A stretch of DNA of 64,000 bases from Chryseobacterium lathyri (GCF_030812195.1 NZ_JAUSSF010000001.1:124001-188000), one strand, 5' to 3'; positions 51,746-61,844 are shown, counted from the first letter of the stretch. Made by a program: numbers and translations. The notes: a model not told the origin generated them from the sequence alone.

Positions 51746-52711
51746 TTGAAATTATTTTACATCATATTTATATTCTTTTTCTGTACAATAAATGCACAGA
51801 AGGCCCTTCCTTTGGATACATTGAAACTGAAGGAGGCTAAAGATATGCTGGCAGACGATTATGGGAATCTGTATATCTATAAAAATAAAGATTTCAGTTT
51901 TACCAAATATGATTCTTTAGGAAAGCAGCTTGGTAAAATGATGCTGACGGTGCCCTATAAAGTACAGTCCGTGCAGAACCCGCTGAGCCTGGCATTATTT
52001 TCAGAAAATGCTCAGGAAATGAAATTTGTAGATCAGAATATGAACGAGATCCAGAAGATTGATTTCAGACAGAAATTCGGGTTTATTAAAATAGCATATG
52101 CAGAAGATCTTCAGCAGCTATGGCTTCTGGACGACAGTACGAAACGACTGATCCAGTACAATTTCAGAAACGATACAACAATCAATTCCTATCCTTTCGA
52201 CATCAGTTTTGATGATCTGATGGATCTGCTGGTATTTGAAAATAAAGTCTATATTTTAACCAGAAAGCATATCAGAATATACTCGTTGAAATTTGAAAAA
52301 CTCTTTGAAGCCCCGATTGAAAACGGGAAAAGATTCAGAAGAGAGAATGATGTTATTTTGGTGGTTGCAGACAATTCGATCCTGAAGTATAATCCGGAAA
52401 AAGGAATGATTAAAATTTTTGAAGATAAAGAGGCGCAAATTGTGGATAAAAACATCCTTTCTTATTTTGAAATCAAAGCGAACAAACTCTATCTTTACAA
52501 CCTCGAAAAAATAAAGGAAACTAAACAGCAGACAGAGCCCGAAACAAAGCAGGTTACTCCGCCAGTTCCAGAATCACCATCTGAACAGCCAGCTGGAACA
52601 GAAGTAGAAAGGACTGATGTAGAAAAGAAGGAATCTGAAGAAAAGGCTCCGGATAATACTTTACAAAAGCTGATGGAAGATACTGCCAAGGTTCAGGCTG
52701 CAGGTGTTTAG
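51746..52711 (+). CDS. secreted propeller-like protein of unknown function, TTG start
   Basis: This is a 321-aa protein. A TTG at 51746 is the only start that gives the signal peptide MKLFYIIFIFFFCTINAQ; a TAG lies two codons upstream and the next ATG is deep inside. A TATCTTTA at 51725-51732 resembles a -7 box. The mature part shows repeated strand blocks (MLADDYGNLYIYKNKDFSFT, YAEDLQQLWLLDDSTKRLIQ, NKVYILTRKHIRIYSLKFEK), suggesting a beta-propeller. A Pro/Glu/Ser-rich C-terminal tail follows. No enzyme motif is seen. The kinase gene follows after 28 bases. Confidence 0.75.
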   Translation: MKLFYIIFIFFFCTINAQKALPLDTLKLKEAKDMLADDYGNLYIYKNKDFSFTKYDSLGKQLGKMMLTVPYKVQSVQNPLSLALFSENAQEMKFVDQNMNEIQKIDFRQKFGFIKIAYAEDLQQLWLLDDSTKRLIQYNFRNDTTINSYPFDISFDDLMDLLVFENKVYILTRKHIRIYSLKFEKLFEAPIENGKRFRRENDVILVVADNSILKYNPEKGMIKIFEDKEAQIVDKNILSYFEIKANKLYLYNLEKIKETKQQTEPETKQVTPPVPESPSEQPAGTEVERTDVEKKESEEKAPDNTLQKLMEDTAKVQAAGV

Positions 52712-52739
52712 TCAGATTAAATAAAAAATACTAAGGAGA

Positions 52740-53354
52740 ATGCATATTGCAGTTACAGGAAATATTGGCGCCGGTAAAACAACTTTGACCACGATGCTTG
52801 CCAAGCATTACGGATGGGATGCACAGTTTGAGGATGTAGACCACAACCCTTACCTCGAAGATTTTTATGCGGATATGAGCAAATGGAGTTTTGCCCTTCA
52901 GATCTATTTTTTAGGAAGCAGATTCCGTCAGGTAAAAGAGATCAGAGAAAGCGGTAAAAATATTATCCAGGATCGTACGATTTATGAAGATGCCCACATT
53001 TTTGCTGAAAACCTGAATGATATGAAACTTCTTTCAGACAGGGATTTCAATAATTATGTATCTGTTTTCGGCCTGATGAAATCTTTCGTCTCTGCTCCGG
53101 ATCTGTTAATTTACCTTAAGTCTGATGTTCCGAATCTTGTGAAAAAGATTTACAAAAGAGGAAGGGAATACGAAGCATCAATCAGTATTGAATATCTGTC
53201 AAAACTTAATCAGAAATACGAAAAATGGATCTCCGATTATACCGAAGGTAAACTTCTGGTGATTGAAGTGGATGACCTGGATTTTGTAGAAAAGCCCGAA
53301 GATTTCGGATTTATCCTTGAAAAGATAGAAGCAGAGCTGAACGGCTTGTTTTAA
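52740..53354 (+). CDS. deoxynucleoside kinase
   Basis: This is a 204-aa protein with a P-loop VTGNIGAGKTTLTTMLAKHY (residues 5-24), IQDRTIYEDAHIFAENL (ERS-like motif) and RGREYEASISIEYLSKLNQK (lid and Arg residues). This is the deoxyadenosine/deoxyguanosine kinase family of Bacteroidota and Firmicutes. It phosphorylates salvaged deoxynucleosides. A purine-rich AAGGAGAA lies directly before the ATG, an unusually short spacing. It is cotranscribed with the gene before it, 28 bases away. Confidence 0.9.
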   Translation: MHIAVTGNIGAGKTTLTTMLAKHYGWDAQFEDVDHNPYLEDFYADMSKWSFALQIYFLGSRFRQVKEIRESGKNIIQDRTIYEDAHIFAENLNDMKLLSDRDFNNYVSVFGLMKSFVSAPDLLIYLKSDVPNLVKKIYKRGREYEASISIEYLSKLNQKYEKWISDYTEGKLLVIEVDDLDFVEKPEDFGFILEKIEAELNGLF

Positions 53355-53438
53355 CAAAATTTTATCAGAATTTAAGAGAAGCTCTCAATTTATTCTTCCT
53401 AAATTTAAGGAGGAAGTTTAATTTTAAATATTAACATT

Positions 53439-53789
53439 ATGATGGTTAAGGTTTTACATAACGGAAGCTGCTCTAAATCAAATGCTGTACTCGAGTATCT
53501 TGATGAAAACGGTGTGCCTTTTGAGATCATCAATATGATGGAAGACCCGTTGAGCGTCCTAGAGATCAAAACAGTGCTGAAAAAGCTGAATCAGAGCGTA
53601 TTTCATATGATCCGTAAAACAGATAAGCTGTATATGGAAAATTATGCCGACAAAAATTATTCTGAAGAAGAATGGATTAAAATCCTGTCTGAGAATCCTT
53701 CCCTGATACAGAGACCTATCCTGATCAAAGGGTCTGTTGCCATGTTGGGAAGACCTATTGAAAATGTGAAATTCTTTATTGAAAAATAA
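53439..53789 (+). CDS. ArsC/Spx-family thioredoxin-like protein
   Basis: This is a 116-aa protein; two ATG codons in a row make the start uncertain by one residue. The active-site loop is HNGSCSKSNAVLEYL with a single Cys (C12), and IQRPILIKGSVAMLGRPIEN is the conserved Arg-Pro region. Arsenate reductases normally have the same Cys followed by further thiols; only one is present here, so it may act on glutaredoxin-type substrates or be a Spx-like regulator. A strong AAGGAGGAAG lies 23 bases upstream of the ATG. Confidence 0.83.
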   Translation: MMVKVLHNGSCSKSNAVLEYLDENGVPFEIINMMEDPLSVLEIKTVLKKLNQSVFHMIRKTDKLYMENYADKNYSEEEWIKILSENPSLIQRPILIKGSVAMLGRPIENVKFFIEK

Positions 53790-53800
53790 TACAAATAAAA

Positions 53801-53824
53801 AAGTCAGCGGAAGCTGACTTTTTT
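53801..53824. terminator. bidirectional terminator
   Basis: An 8-bp stem AAGTCAGC/GCTGACTT with a GGAA loop, flanked by an A-run on the left and a T-run on the right. It can stop both the ArsC-like gene (plus) and the DUF493 gene (minus), which converge on it. Confidence 0.88.
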
Positions 53825-53825
53825 T

Positions 53826-54131
53826 CTACAATAGAATAACGCCTTCTATTTTGGCGACTTCCTTATAAATATTCACTACCTGATCTGCATCCAGAACAAA
53901 TGCATTGATATTGCATGCAGTGTATTTTCCGTTTTTGCTTTCGCGGTTTCCTAGTGTAAACTTAATGCCGTCAAAAACTTTATAAATTTCAGTAAGTTTT
54001 GCCTGATCTGTGGGAATGATAAATTTAAATAAATAATCTTCAGGAAAGTCATGGTGACCTTCCAGTTTTTCCTTCAGGGAATTATAAAAATCCTGTGGGC
54101 TTGCGTGTTGGTTTCCTTGTAATATGTCCAT
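53826..54131 (-). CDS. DUF493 (YbeD-like) protein
   Basis: This is a 101-aa protein. Features are LEGHHDFPEDYLFKFIIPTD and KEVAKIEGVILL at the end, with a ferredoxin-like alpha-beta fold as in E. coli YbeD. The function is unknown; YbeD is linked to lipoate metabolism only by location. The stop is read against the T-run of the shared terminator. The DUF4197 gene lies 41 bases upstream on the same strand. Confidence 0.83.
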   Translation of the reverse strand: MDILQGNQHASPQDFYNSLKEKLEGHHDFPEDYLFKFIIPTDQAKLTEIYKVFDGIKFTLGNRESKNGKYTACNINAFVLDADQVVNIYKEVAKIEGVILL

Positions 54132-54172
54132 CTGCAGTTGTTAAATTATATATAAATATAGCGAAATTTTTT

Positions 54173-54844
54173 CTATTTTCCAAGGGGTCCAAGCAGTGCT
54201 TTGGAGTTCTGGTGCTCGTAATCTTCGATAATATTGAACAGTCCGTTCACCAGTTGTTCAGAGGCAAGTTTACTTAATCCTCCGGCATTTACATTGCTGG
54301 TGTTTCCACCAAGAAGGTTTCCAAGAAGATTATTTCCTGAAAGAGCTGTATTGATTGTTTTTGCAATTCCGTATTCATTCAGCTTCTCGTCCACTTTGGG
54401 AGCAATGGCGGCAACGAGCTGCTGGGAGGTCTTTTCCTTTAAGATCTGTGTTGCTGTAGTACCCTGGATGATTCTTGTGACATCCTGTGCATTTAAGCTG
54501 TTCACGGCCCCTTGTAGAATAGGTTTTGATAGGTTAACAGTATAGGCTGCTGCCTGTGCAATAAAATCTCTTTCCTTGGCCACCAGAGAGGGTGCAATTT
54601 TTTCAAGGGTAGAGTTGATATCTCTAAGCTCCTTGGGTAGAGCCTTATCTACCATGTTATTTTGAAGGAAAGCTTCCTTGTTGCTGTAAATACCCATTCC
54701 TTTATCTATACCGTTCATTAAAACTCTTTTTATAATAGATAGGCCAAGGTCGGATGTTGCCACTGTTGTGCAGGATTGAACACCGGTAAAAATTAATGTT
54801 CCGGTTCCAATTAATAGCGCTGCTGCTATAATATATTTTTTCAT
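54173..54844 (-). CDS. DUF4197 lipoprotein
   Basis: This is a 223-aa protein with a signal ending GVQSC (Cys at residue 25), so it may be lipid-anchored. The body is helical with DUF4197 blocks: LPKELRDINSTLEKIAPSLV, then the repeated KLASEQLVNGLFNIIEDYE end. Members are secreted proteins of unknown function in many Gram-negative bacteria. It has a strong promoter at 54878-54907 and is co-oriented with the DUF493 gene. Confidence 0.87.
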   Translation of the reverse strand: MKKYIIAAALLIGTGTLIFTGVQSCTTVATSDLGLSIIKRVLMNGIDKGMGIYSNKEAFLQNNMVDKALPKELRDINSTLEKIAPSLVAKERDFIAQAAAYTVNLSKPILQGAVNSLNAQDVTRIIQGTTATQILKEKTSQQLVAAIAPKVDEKLNEYGIAKTINTALSGNNLLGNLLGGNTSNVNAGGLSKLASEQLVNGLFNIIEDYEHQNSKALLGPLGK

Positions 54845-54877
54845 TGATCTTTTTTCTTATTTTTCCAAATATTGCGC

Positions 54878-54907
54878 CAAAGGTAAACACTATAACCGTA
54901 TTAACAA
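54878..54907 (-). promoter_or_regulatory. promoter of the DUF4197 gene
   Basis: On the minus strand, TTG (54905-54907), exactly 19 bases, then TACCTTTG (54878-54885). A textbook match to the Bacteroidota -33/-7 consensus, 33 bases before the ATG. Confidence 0.75.
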
Positions 54908-55100
54908 AATATTAAATTCTTATTACCTATTTGGGAGATTTCTTGCTAAAAGTAAAAGATTTTCAATTGGGTATTTTATTGTAGATTGGTATTTATACTG
55001 AATTTTAATTACCTTAATTCAGTTTATTTGGGTTTCTGTTTAATATTTATCTGTTTTTTTTAAATTTTTATGATATGTTAACAATATTCGATTTTTTTTC

Positions 55101-55108
55101 TATTTTTG
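55101..55108 (+). promoter_or_regulatory. -7 box of the glycan utilisation operon
   Basis: TATTTTTG fits the TAnnTTTG box, 85 bases before the SusC start. The leader is longer than for most genes in this window. Confidence 0.5.
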
Positions 55109-55193
55109 AGTAATGTCTTTTTTTGAGAATTTAAATAACTCCACCAAGAAGGACATGTTTTAAAATTAGATTGTACGAATAAAATTGAACTAT

Positions 55194-58025
55194 ATGAAAC
55201 AACGTGATTTAAAGTATTCATGCCTCATTGCGGTTTTATACTTCGGTATGAACGTCAATGCGCAGACTACTCCAAAAGATACTGCTGTTAAAGAGCAGAA
55301 GATTGAGGAGGTAGTTTTGATAGGATATGGATCTCAGAAAAAAGAAAATGTTACTGGAAGTATCGGGATAGTTTCAGCAAAAGACTTAGCAGATAAACCT
55401 AATGCCAATCCAATAAGCTCAATACAAGGTAAGCTCTCTGGTGTTCAGATTTTGAATTCCGGAGCTCCTGGTAGTTCGCCGAGAGTGGATATTAGGGGAG
55501 TTGGCTCACTTACAGGGAAAACGGTATTTGTGGTAGACGGAATGATTACTGATGATATTTCATTTTTGAATCCTCAGGATATTGAGTCCATGAGTGTTCT
55601 TAAAGATCCTTCGAGTTTGGCAATTTATGGAGCCAGAGCTTCCAATGGTGCGGTGATTATTAAAACCAAAGCAGGAAAAGGCAAGAAACCTGTTTTTAGT
55701 TTTAACTCTTATTTGGGCTTTAAAAAAGTAACCAATATTCCGGAAATGGCTAACTCTGATCAGTATATAGAGCTATATAATGAAAAGTTAAGAAATGAGA
55801 ACGTAACTGATCCTACTAAATTTTTAAGCAGATCTAATTTTCCGGCAGATACCAATTGGTTTAAGGAAATTTTCAGAACAAGTATTATTAATTCAAATGA
55901 TTTTTCGGCTTCCGGTAACCTGGGGAAACTCAATTATTATGGAAGTATCGGAAATTTGCAGGATGAAGGTAATTTAGCTGCAGGAAGAGGGATTAATTCA
56001 GGAAGTGGTTTCAACAGGTTAAATACAAAATTAAACCTTACATATAAGATAACGGACAATATTACCATCGGAAACAACTTTTCATTCTCGAAAATGCGTA
56101 CAGACGCAGCGCAGAATCCATTGTTAGATGCATATAATGCTCCTCCGATATTTTCAACGATGAATGCTGCAACAGGGGATTATCAGTTTTTCAATGGATA
56201 TTCTATTCCTAACCCGAGAGCCAAGCTGGATTTATTCCGTTCGCAGATCAGGCAGGAAAGGTTGCTGAATAATGTTTGGGGAGAATATAATTTTCTGAAA
56301 GACTTTACTTTGAGAGTTAGTTATACTTCGGATAATATTAATACAAGTAAATACGAATATACGCCAGTACAGACTTATGTTCCTCCTACTGATCAAAAAG
56401 TTACAAAGTTAATTACTAGGGATTCCAGAGATAGAAATTATGTTTGGGATAATACCTTAACCTGGAAAAAAAGTTTTGGAAGTCATAATTTTGAAGTGTT
56501 GGCAGGCTTTTCCAGGACAAGAAATTCTTATGCTGAAACATATGCCGAAGCACAAAATGTACCTTATGACGGAACAAACGAATCTTTGAGTATAAGTAAC
56601 GGAACGAATGTTGTGATTTATGATGGTATTGATAGAAAAGATGTAAATCTAAATCAGGATCATTACCGTATTCAATCATTATTTGGAAGATTGAATTATG
56701 ATTATAAAGGAAAATATCTCTTGAATGCTTCAATCCGTAGAGACGGAACCTCACAGATTTCTGCAGATGACAGAAATAAGATCTTCCCGGCGGTAAGTGT
56801 AGGATGGGTGGTAACTAAAGAGGATTTCATGAGTGAGCAAAATACATTCAATCTTTTGAAGTTAAGAGCAAGCTATGGTAAATTGGGAAATCCTAACGTA
56901 CAGAGAAAATATACTTTAAATGTTTCCAGCATAGCCGGTGGTGCATATTATGGAAATACAGGGTACCCGGCACAGACTATTGACGAAATAATAGATCCGA
57001 ACATTGGCTGGGAAACTACCTCCGGTGGGGATATAGGTTTGGAAATGGCTTTATTCAGTAATAAACTGAAAATAGATGCTACCTATTTTAATAAAGATTC
57101 TAAAGATGTAGTATATGGTATCGTTCAGGGAACGGTTTCCGGTGCAAGTAACTGGAATGACTTTGTTACCAATGCATATTCCTTCAATAACAGAGGGTTT
57201 GAGGCTTCTGTGAATTATAACACTAAAATTAATGAAAATATTGGCATAGGAATATATGGTAATTATACTGCATTAAAAAATGAAATTACTTCAGTATATC
57301 GTGATTCATATTTGGCTGCAGGAGCAAGTTTGTTTGGTAATTCTGTGATCAGATTGCAAGAAGGCCAGGCTGTAGGTTCTTATTATGGATATCAGGTAAC
57401 CGGAATATTTCAAACAGATGCTGAAGCTGTTGCATCAGGACAAAATGGAGGATTGGCAAAAGCAGGATGGTTTAAGTTTGCAGATTTGGATGGAAACGGA
57501 GTTATTGACACAAGAGATAAAACATTTCTAGGCAGCCCGATCCCTAAGGGAACTTATGGTTTCGGTGTTAATATGAATATCTATGATTTCGATTTTGCTA
57601 TTGATTTCCAGGGTGTATTTGGTAATAAAATCTATAATTTTAACCGTGAACAACGTTTCGGAAACGAAAATTGGGACTTAGATTTTTATAATAACAGATG
57701 GAGAGGAGAAGGATCTTCTAACAGCTATGCACTGACAACGAATAATCAGTCAGTAATTTTGCCTAGCAGTTTCTATGTAGAAAGCGGAAGCTATATCAGA
57801 ATTAGAAACATTCAGATTGGCTACAACCTACCAAAAGCATTTACAAATGCTATGTCTATCACTAAACTGAGACTGTATGTAAGTGCACAGAATCCGTGGA
57901 CAAGTTTTAAGTACAAAGGTTTTTCTCCTGAAATTATGAATACGGACAGGGTGCAAATGGGCGTTGATCAAAATATCTATCCTATTTCGGCAATCTATAC
58001 ATTCGGTATGAATTTAACATTTTAA
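55194..58025 (+). CDS. SusC/RagA-family TonB-linked outer membrane transporter
   Basis: This is a 943-aa protein from the ATG at 55194; a TTG nine bases earlier is less likely. The signal peptide ends NVNAQ. Next is the TonB box IEEVVLIGYGSQKKENVTGS without the usual CarboxypepD_reg domain before it. The plug domain contains LSGVQILNSGAPGSSPRVDI and DPSSLAIYGARASNGAVIIK; the rest is a 22-strand beta-barrel ending YTFGMNLTF. It imports glycan oligomers captured by the SusD partner 11 bases downstream. The length is within the family range. Confidence 0.92.
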   Translation: MKQRDLKYSCLIAVLYFGMNVNAQTTPKDTAVKEQKIEEVVLIGYGSQKKENVTGSIGIVSAKDLADKPNANPISSIQGKLSGVQILNSGAPGSSPRVDIRGVGSLTGKTVFVVDGMITDDISFLNPQDIESMSVLKDPSSLAIYGARASNGAVIIKTKAGKGKKPVFSFNSYLGFKKVTNIPEMANSDQYIELYNEKLRNENVTDPTKFLSRSNFPADTNWFKEIFRTSIINSNDFSASGNLGKLNYYGSIGNLQDEGNLAAGRGINSGSGFNRLNTKLNLTYKITDNITIGNNFSFSKMRTDAAQNPLLDAYNAPPIFSTMNAATGDYQFFNGYSIPNPRAKLDLFRSQIRQERLLNNVWGEYNFLKDFTLRVSYTSDNINTSKYEYTPVQTYVPPTDQKVTKLITRDSRDRNYVWDNTLTWKKSFGSHNFEVLAGFSRTRNSYAETYAEAQNVPYDGTNESLSISNGTNVVIYDGIDRKDVNLNQDHYRIQSLFGRLNYDYKGKYLLNASIRRDGTSQISADDRNKIFPAVSVGWVVTKEDFMSEQNTFNLLKLRASYGKLGNPNVQRKYTLNVSSIAGGAYYGNTGYPAQTIDEIIDPNIGWETTSGGDIGLEMALFSNKLKIDATYFNKDSKDVVYGIVQGTVSGASNWNDFVTNAYSFNNRGFEASVNYNTKINENIGIGIYGNYTALKNEITSVYRDSYLAAGASLFGNSVIRLQEGQAVGSYYGYQVTGIFQTDAEAVASGQNGGLAKAGWFKFADLDGNGVIDTRDKTFLGSPIPKGTYGFGVNMNIYDFDFAIDFQGVFGNKIYNFNREQRFGNENWDLDFYNNRWRGEGSSNSYALTTNNQSVILPSSFYVESGSYIRIRNIQIGYNLPKAFTNAMSITKLRLYVSAQNPWTSFKYKGFSPEIMNTDRVQMGVDQNIYPISAIYTFGMNLTF

Positions 58026-58036
58026 TTAGAAGAGTT

Positions 58037-59455
58037 ATGAAAAAAATATTTTTGTCAATCGCATTAGTTGCTACTTTAGCTAGCTGCAATGATGATTTCT
58101 TAGATATAAAAGAAGCAGGAGCAATAGAAGCATCTACATTCTTTACAACAGAACAGGATGCCATGAACGCAACCAATGCTATTTACAGCTTCCTCAGAAG
58201 TTGGGAAAATTCAGCATTTCCTTATCAGTTTGTTTTTGGGGTACCCGCGGATGATGTTTTAAAAGGATCAAATCCCGGAGATTCATCATTTATCAATGAA
58301 TATGATAATTTCACATACACCGTTAGTAATGAAGGCGTAAGAGGATACTGGATTGGGCAGTGGCAGGCTGTAAACAGAACAAATCAGGTGATTACAAATG
58401 TTCCTAATATCAATATGGACACCACTCTAAGAACAAGATTAATTGCAGAAGCAAAAATGCTTAGGGCATACTTCTATTTCAATTTAGTGAGAATCTATGG
58501 CGGAGTTCCTATATATGATGGTGTTCAGGCAGATTACAAAAAGCCACGAAACTCTGTAGATGAAGTTTATAATTTCATTATTTCCGATCTTACTGCAGCA
58601 GCTTCCGATCTTCCTCAGAGCTATGGGGCAGCAGATTTGGGAAGAGTTACAAAAGGAGCGGCATTGGGGTTGCTTTCCAAGGTTTACCTTTATAAAAAGG
58701 ACTGGCAAAAAGCGTATGATACCTCTAATCAGGTTATTGGAATGGGATATAGTTTGGATCCGGATTTTAACCATTTATTCAGGCCAGCCGGAGAATTTGG
58801 ATCAGAATCTGTGTTTGAAGTTAACTGTCAGTGTTCAGCACAGTTTGGAGGCAGTCAGTACGCCGAGGTTCAGGGAGTAAGAAATCAATTTGGCTGGGGA
58901 TTCTTTACCCCTTCTCAGTCGTTGGAAAATGCATTTGAGCCGGGAGATATCCGCAAAGAATTAACCATTCTGAGAAATGGCGAAATTACTCCGGAAGGAG
59001 ATCTTATTGCCATGGGAGATCCTCAGTCTGTTACTACATATAATCAGAAGATTTATGTGCCGAAAGCACTCAATAACAATGCTTGTGGGTATGGATCTAT
59101 TCAGAATATTAGAATATTACGCTTTGCAGAAATTCTTCTGATTAATGCAGAAGCAGCAAATGAATTGGGTAACACTGCTACAGCCATATTAAATCTGAAT
59201 AAAGTCAGAGACAGAGCAGATCTTTTAGGAACAACAGCTTCCACTCAGGCAGCATTGCGTGCAGCAATATGGCACGAGCGTAGAGTAGAGCTGGCTTTAG
59301 AAGGTGATCGCTTTGTAGACCTTGTAAGAACTGGTGAAGCAGCAACAGTGTTGGCTCCTTACGGATTCAAAGCTGGAAAAAATGAACTTTTCCCAATTCC
59401 ACTGGATGCTATGAACGAAAGTGCAGGGCAGTTTACACAGAATCCGGGATATTAA
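58037..59455 (+). CDS. SusD/RagB-family glycan-binding lipoprotein
   Basis: This is a 472-aa protein with a lipobox (LASC, Cys at 17). SusD blocks are visible: AIYSFLRSWENSAFPYQFVF near the start, LRTRLIAEAKMLRAYFYFNL in the TPR region, ILRFAEILLINAEAANELGN and WHERRVELALEGDRFVDLVR near the end. It forms a lid on the SusC channel and binds the glycan at the surface. A terminator follows at 59473. Confidence 0.93.
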   Translation: MKKIFLSIALVATLASCNDDFLDIKEAGAIEASTFFTTEQDAMNATNAIYSFLRSWENSAFPYQFVFGVPADDVLKGSNPGDSSFINEYDNFTYTVSNEGVRGYWIGQWQAVNRTNQVITNVPNINMDTTLRTRLIAEAKMLRAYFYFNLVRIYGGVPIYDGVQADYKKPRNSVDEVYNFIISDLTAAASDLPQSYGAADLGRVTKGAALGLLSKVYLYKKDWQKAYDTSNQVIGMGYSLDPDFNHLFRPAGEFGSESVFEVNCQCSAQFGGSQYAEVQGVRNQFGWGFFTPSQSLENAFEPGDIRKELTILRNGEITPEGDLIAMGDPQSVTTYNQKIYVPKALNNNACGYGSIQNIRILRFAEILLINAEAANELGNTATAILNLNKVRDRADLLGTTASTQAALRAAIWHERRVELALEGDRFVDLVRTGEAATVLAPYGFKAGKNELFPIPLDAMNESAGQFTQNPGY

Positions 59456-59472
59456 AATAAACCATAAACTTT

Positions 59473-59501
59473 AGAGGAGAATGAAAGTTCTCCTCTTCTT
59501 T
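59473..59501 (+). terminator. terminator after the SusD gene
   Basis: A 9-bp stem AGAGGAGAA/TTCTCCTCT with a 6-base loop, followed by TCTTTT. Since the enzymes downstream are likely in the same locus, it may act as an attenuator that lowers their expression relative to SusCD. Confidence 0.78.
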
Positions 59502-59528
59502 TAGTATAAACAAGGTAAAAAAGATTTC

Positions 59529-60920
59529 ATGAAAAGGACCGTATTATCAATTGCTGTAACCTCTTTATTCTTTGCATACTCTTGCAAAAATTCTCAAGCT
59601 CCCAAACAGGAAACTGCTCAAACCAAAGCTGTAAAAAATGATATTACCGATGAACAGCTTATGGACAGAGTTCAGAAAGATGCCCTGAAATATTTTTGGG
59701 ACTATGCTGAACCAACATCCATGCTGGGAAGAGAGCGTTATCATGAAGACAATATCTATCCTGACAATGACAAGCATGTGGTAACAACAGGTGGTTCAGG
59801 ATTTGGACTGGCAACTCTTTTGGTGGGAGTGGAAAGAGGATTTATTCCAAGAAAAGAAGCTGTAAAAAGGCTGACTCACATGATGGATTTTCTTGCTAAA
59901 GCAGACCGGCACAAAGGAGCCTGGCCCCACTGGATCAACGGTGAAACAGGAAAAACTGTTCCTTTCGGGAAAAAAGACAACGGGGGAGATTTGGTGGAAA
60001 CTGCATTTCTTACCTCAGGAATTTTGATGGTTCGCGAATACTTTAAAAACGGAAATGCCGAAGAAAAAGTCCTCGCCTCAAAATGCGATGAGCTTTGGAA
60101 AGGAATTCAATGGAACTGGTATACAAAAGGAGGCGAAAAAGTCCTTTATTGGCATTGGTCACCGGAATATCAGTGGGAAATGAACTTTCCGCTGGAAGGG
60201 TATAACGAATGCTTAATTACCTACATCTTAGCTGCTTCATCACCTACACATCCTATCGATGCCGAAACATATTACAAAGGGTGGACTAGAAACGGAAAAT
60301 ACCTTACAGACAAAACAAAATACGGCCTTCCCCTGTATGTAAAACACAATTATGCAGAAGAATATGGCGGCCCGCTTTTCTGGTCACAATACTCCTATAT
60401 CGGTCTGGATCCTACCGGACTTTCTGATAAACTGGTAAAAAATTATTTTGACTTAAACAAAAATCAAGTCCTTATCGACTATAAATACTGCATTGAAAAT
60501 CCAAAACAATGGAAAGGCTATGGGCCAAATTACTGGGGACTGACAGCAGGCTATACAAGAAATAAAGACGGAAGTACAGGTTATACCGCTCATATGCCTA
60601 TCAATGATAACGGGGTGATCACACCTACCGCAGCACTCAGCAGCTTTCCCTACACCCCAAAAGAATCTATGAACTTTCTGAGATTCCTATATACTGAGAA
60701 ACCGGAATTCATCGGGTCTGCGGGACCATATGATGCTACTTCAGTGAATTACAACAATTGGTTTACCCCAAGATATTTAGCAATAGATCAGGGGACCATA
60801 GCGCCTATGATTGAAAATTACAGAACCGGATTCCTTTGGAAATTATTTATGAATGCACCTGAAATTCAGCAGGGGCTCAAGAAATTAAGTTTCCAGTCAG
60901 AGAAATACGGAATCAGATAA
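59529..60920 (+). CDS. glucoamylase-family lipoprotein
   Basis: This is a 463-aa protein with a lipobox (AYSC, Cys at 19). The family blocks are KYFWDYAEPTSMLGRERYH, TTGGSGFGLATLLVGVERGF, KKDNGGDLVETAFLTSGILM, and AGPYDATSVNYNNWFTPRYL-like sequence before the end. This is the putative glucoamylase (PF10091-type) family often found in beta-glucan utilisation loci. The fold is an (alpha/alpha)6 barrel. The exact glycosidic link is not known. It lies between SusD and the esterase-like gene. Confidence 0.85.
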   Translation: MKRTVLSIAVTSLFFAYSCKNSQAPKQETAQTKAVKNDITDEQLMDRVQKDALKYFWDYAEPTSMLGRERYHEDNIYPDNDKHVVTTGGSGFGLATLLVGVERGFIPRKEAVKRLTHMMDFLAKADRHKGAWPHWINGETGKTVPFGKKDNGGDLVETAFLTSGILMVREYFKNGNAEEKVLASKCDELWKGIQWNWYTKGGEKVLYWHWSPEYQWEMNFPLEGYNECLITYILAASSPTHPIDAETYYKGWTRNGKYLTDKTKYGLPLYVKHNYAEEYGGPLFWSQYSYIGLDPTGLSDKLVKNYFDLNKNQVLIDYKYCIENPKQWKGYGPNYWGLTAGYTRNKDGSTGYTAHMPINDNGVITPTAALSSFPYTPKESMNFLRFLYTEKPEFIGSAGPYDATSVNYNNWFTPRYLAIDQGTIAPMIENYRTGFLWKLFMNAPEIQQGLKKLSFQSEKYGIR

Positions 60921-61024
60921 TGTGATTTTTAAATACTATTTTTATTCAATAGAAATGGAATTTAGTCCATTAAATAAAAAAAGCTAAACATCAAATGGCT
61001 TGAGCCAAAAACCTGAATAACAGT

Positions 61025-61732
61025 ATGAAATTAAAGCTAAAGTACCTTCCACTTTTACTCCTGCTGTGGTCACTACAGATAAATGCACAGGAAATAAAAG
61101 CAGAATTAAACAAAGAAATTAAGAGAACAGAGAAAATATCCTACATTTTGGATTACCCCCAAAAGGTAAAAGGAAATGTTCCGTTGATCGTGTTTCTTCA
61201 CGGTTCAGGGGAAAGAGGAAATAACCTTGAAACAGTTAAGGTTCACAGTCCCTTTACCTATAAAAACCTCATGAAGGAACCTGTAGCCATCTTAGCACCG
61301 CAGTGCCCTGCAGATTCATGGTGGGATACGATAACGGTCTATAACCTGATCAAGGAAATTCAGAAAAAATATAAAATTGATGCCTCAAGGATTTATCTTA
61401 CGGGGCTTTCAATGGGAGGTTGGGGAACATTGAAATTAGCAATGGAACATCCTGAAATGTTTGCGGCTGTAGTGTCAGTTTGCGCACCTACGGATTTAAT
61501 CATGTATGCGAATATCAATCAGTATAAAGATCTGAATATGAAAATTTTCCATGGAGGAATGGATGATATTGTCTTACCTGAAAATGCACTTAATTTTTAT
61601 CAGAGATTACATCCGGTAAACCCTTCTGCGGAATTGGTCATCTTTCCGAATGACAATCACAATTCATGGGATTCTACCTATTCAGACCCAAAACTGTACG
61701 AATGGATGTTCTCTAAGAAAAAAGGAGAATAG
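61025..61732 (+). CDS. alpha/beta-hydrolase, secreted esterase-like
   Basis: This is a 235-aa protein with a signal peptide ending QINAQ (residue 22). The oxyanion segment IVFLHGSGERGNN, the nucleophile elbow TGLSMGGWG (S129), the Asp in HGGMDDIVLPEN and the His in NDNHNSWDSTY make a complete triad. It resembles carboxylesterase/phospholipase and PHB-depolymerase-type enzymes found in glycan loci, where they remove acyl groups. The substrate is not shown. Confidence 0.87.
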   Translation: MKLKLKYLPLLLLLWSLQINAQEIKAELNKEIKRTEKISYILDYPQKVKGNVPLIVFLHGSGERGNNLETVKVHSPFTYKNLMKEPVAILAPQCPADSWWDTITVYNLIKEIQKKYKIDASRIYLTGLSMGGWGTLKLAMEHPEMFAAVVSVCAPTDLIMYANINQYKDLNMKIFHGGMDDIVLPENALNFYQRLHPVNPSAELVIFPNDNHNSWDSTYSDPKLYEWMFSKKKGE

Positions 61733-61844
61733 AGTTTTGATGAAACATACAACCTGAAAAAAATAGTGCTTTGCATTTCAAATAAAAAAGCCCACGGTTA
61801 AACAATAAAATAAAATTAGAACTATAATTTAAGAAGATAGATTT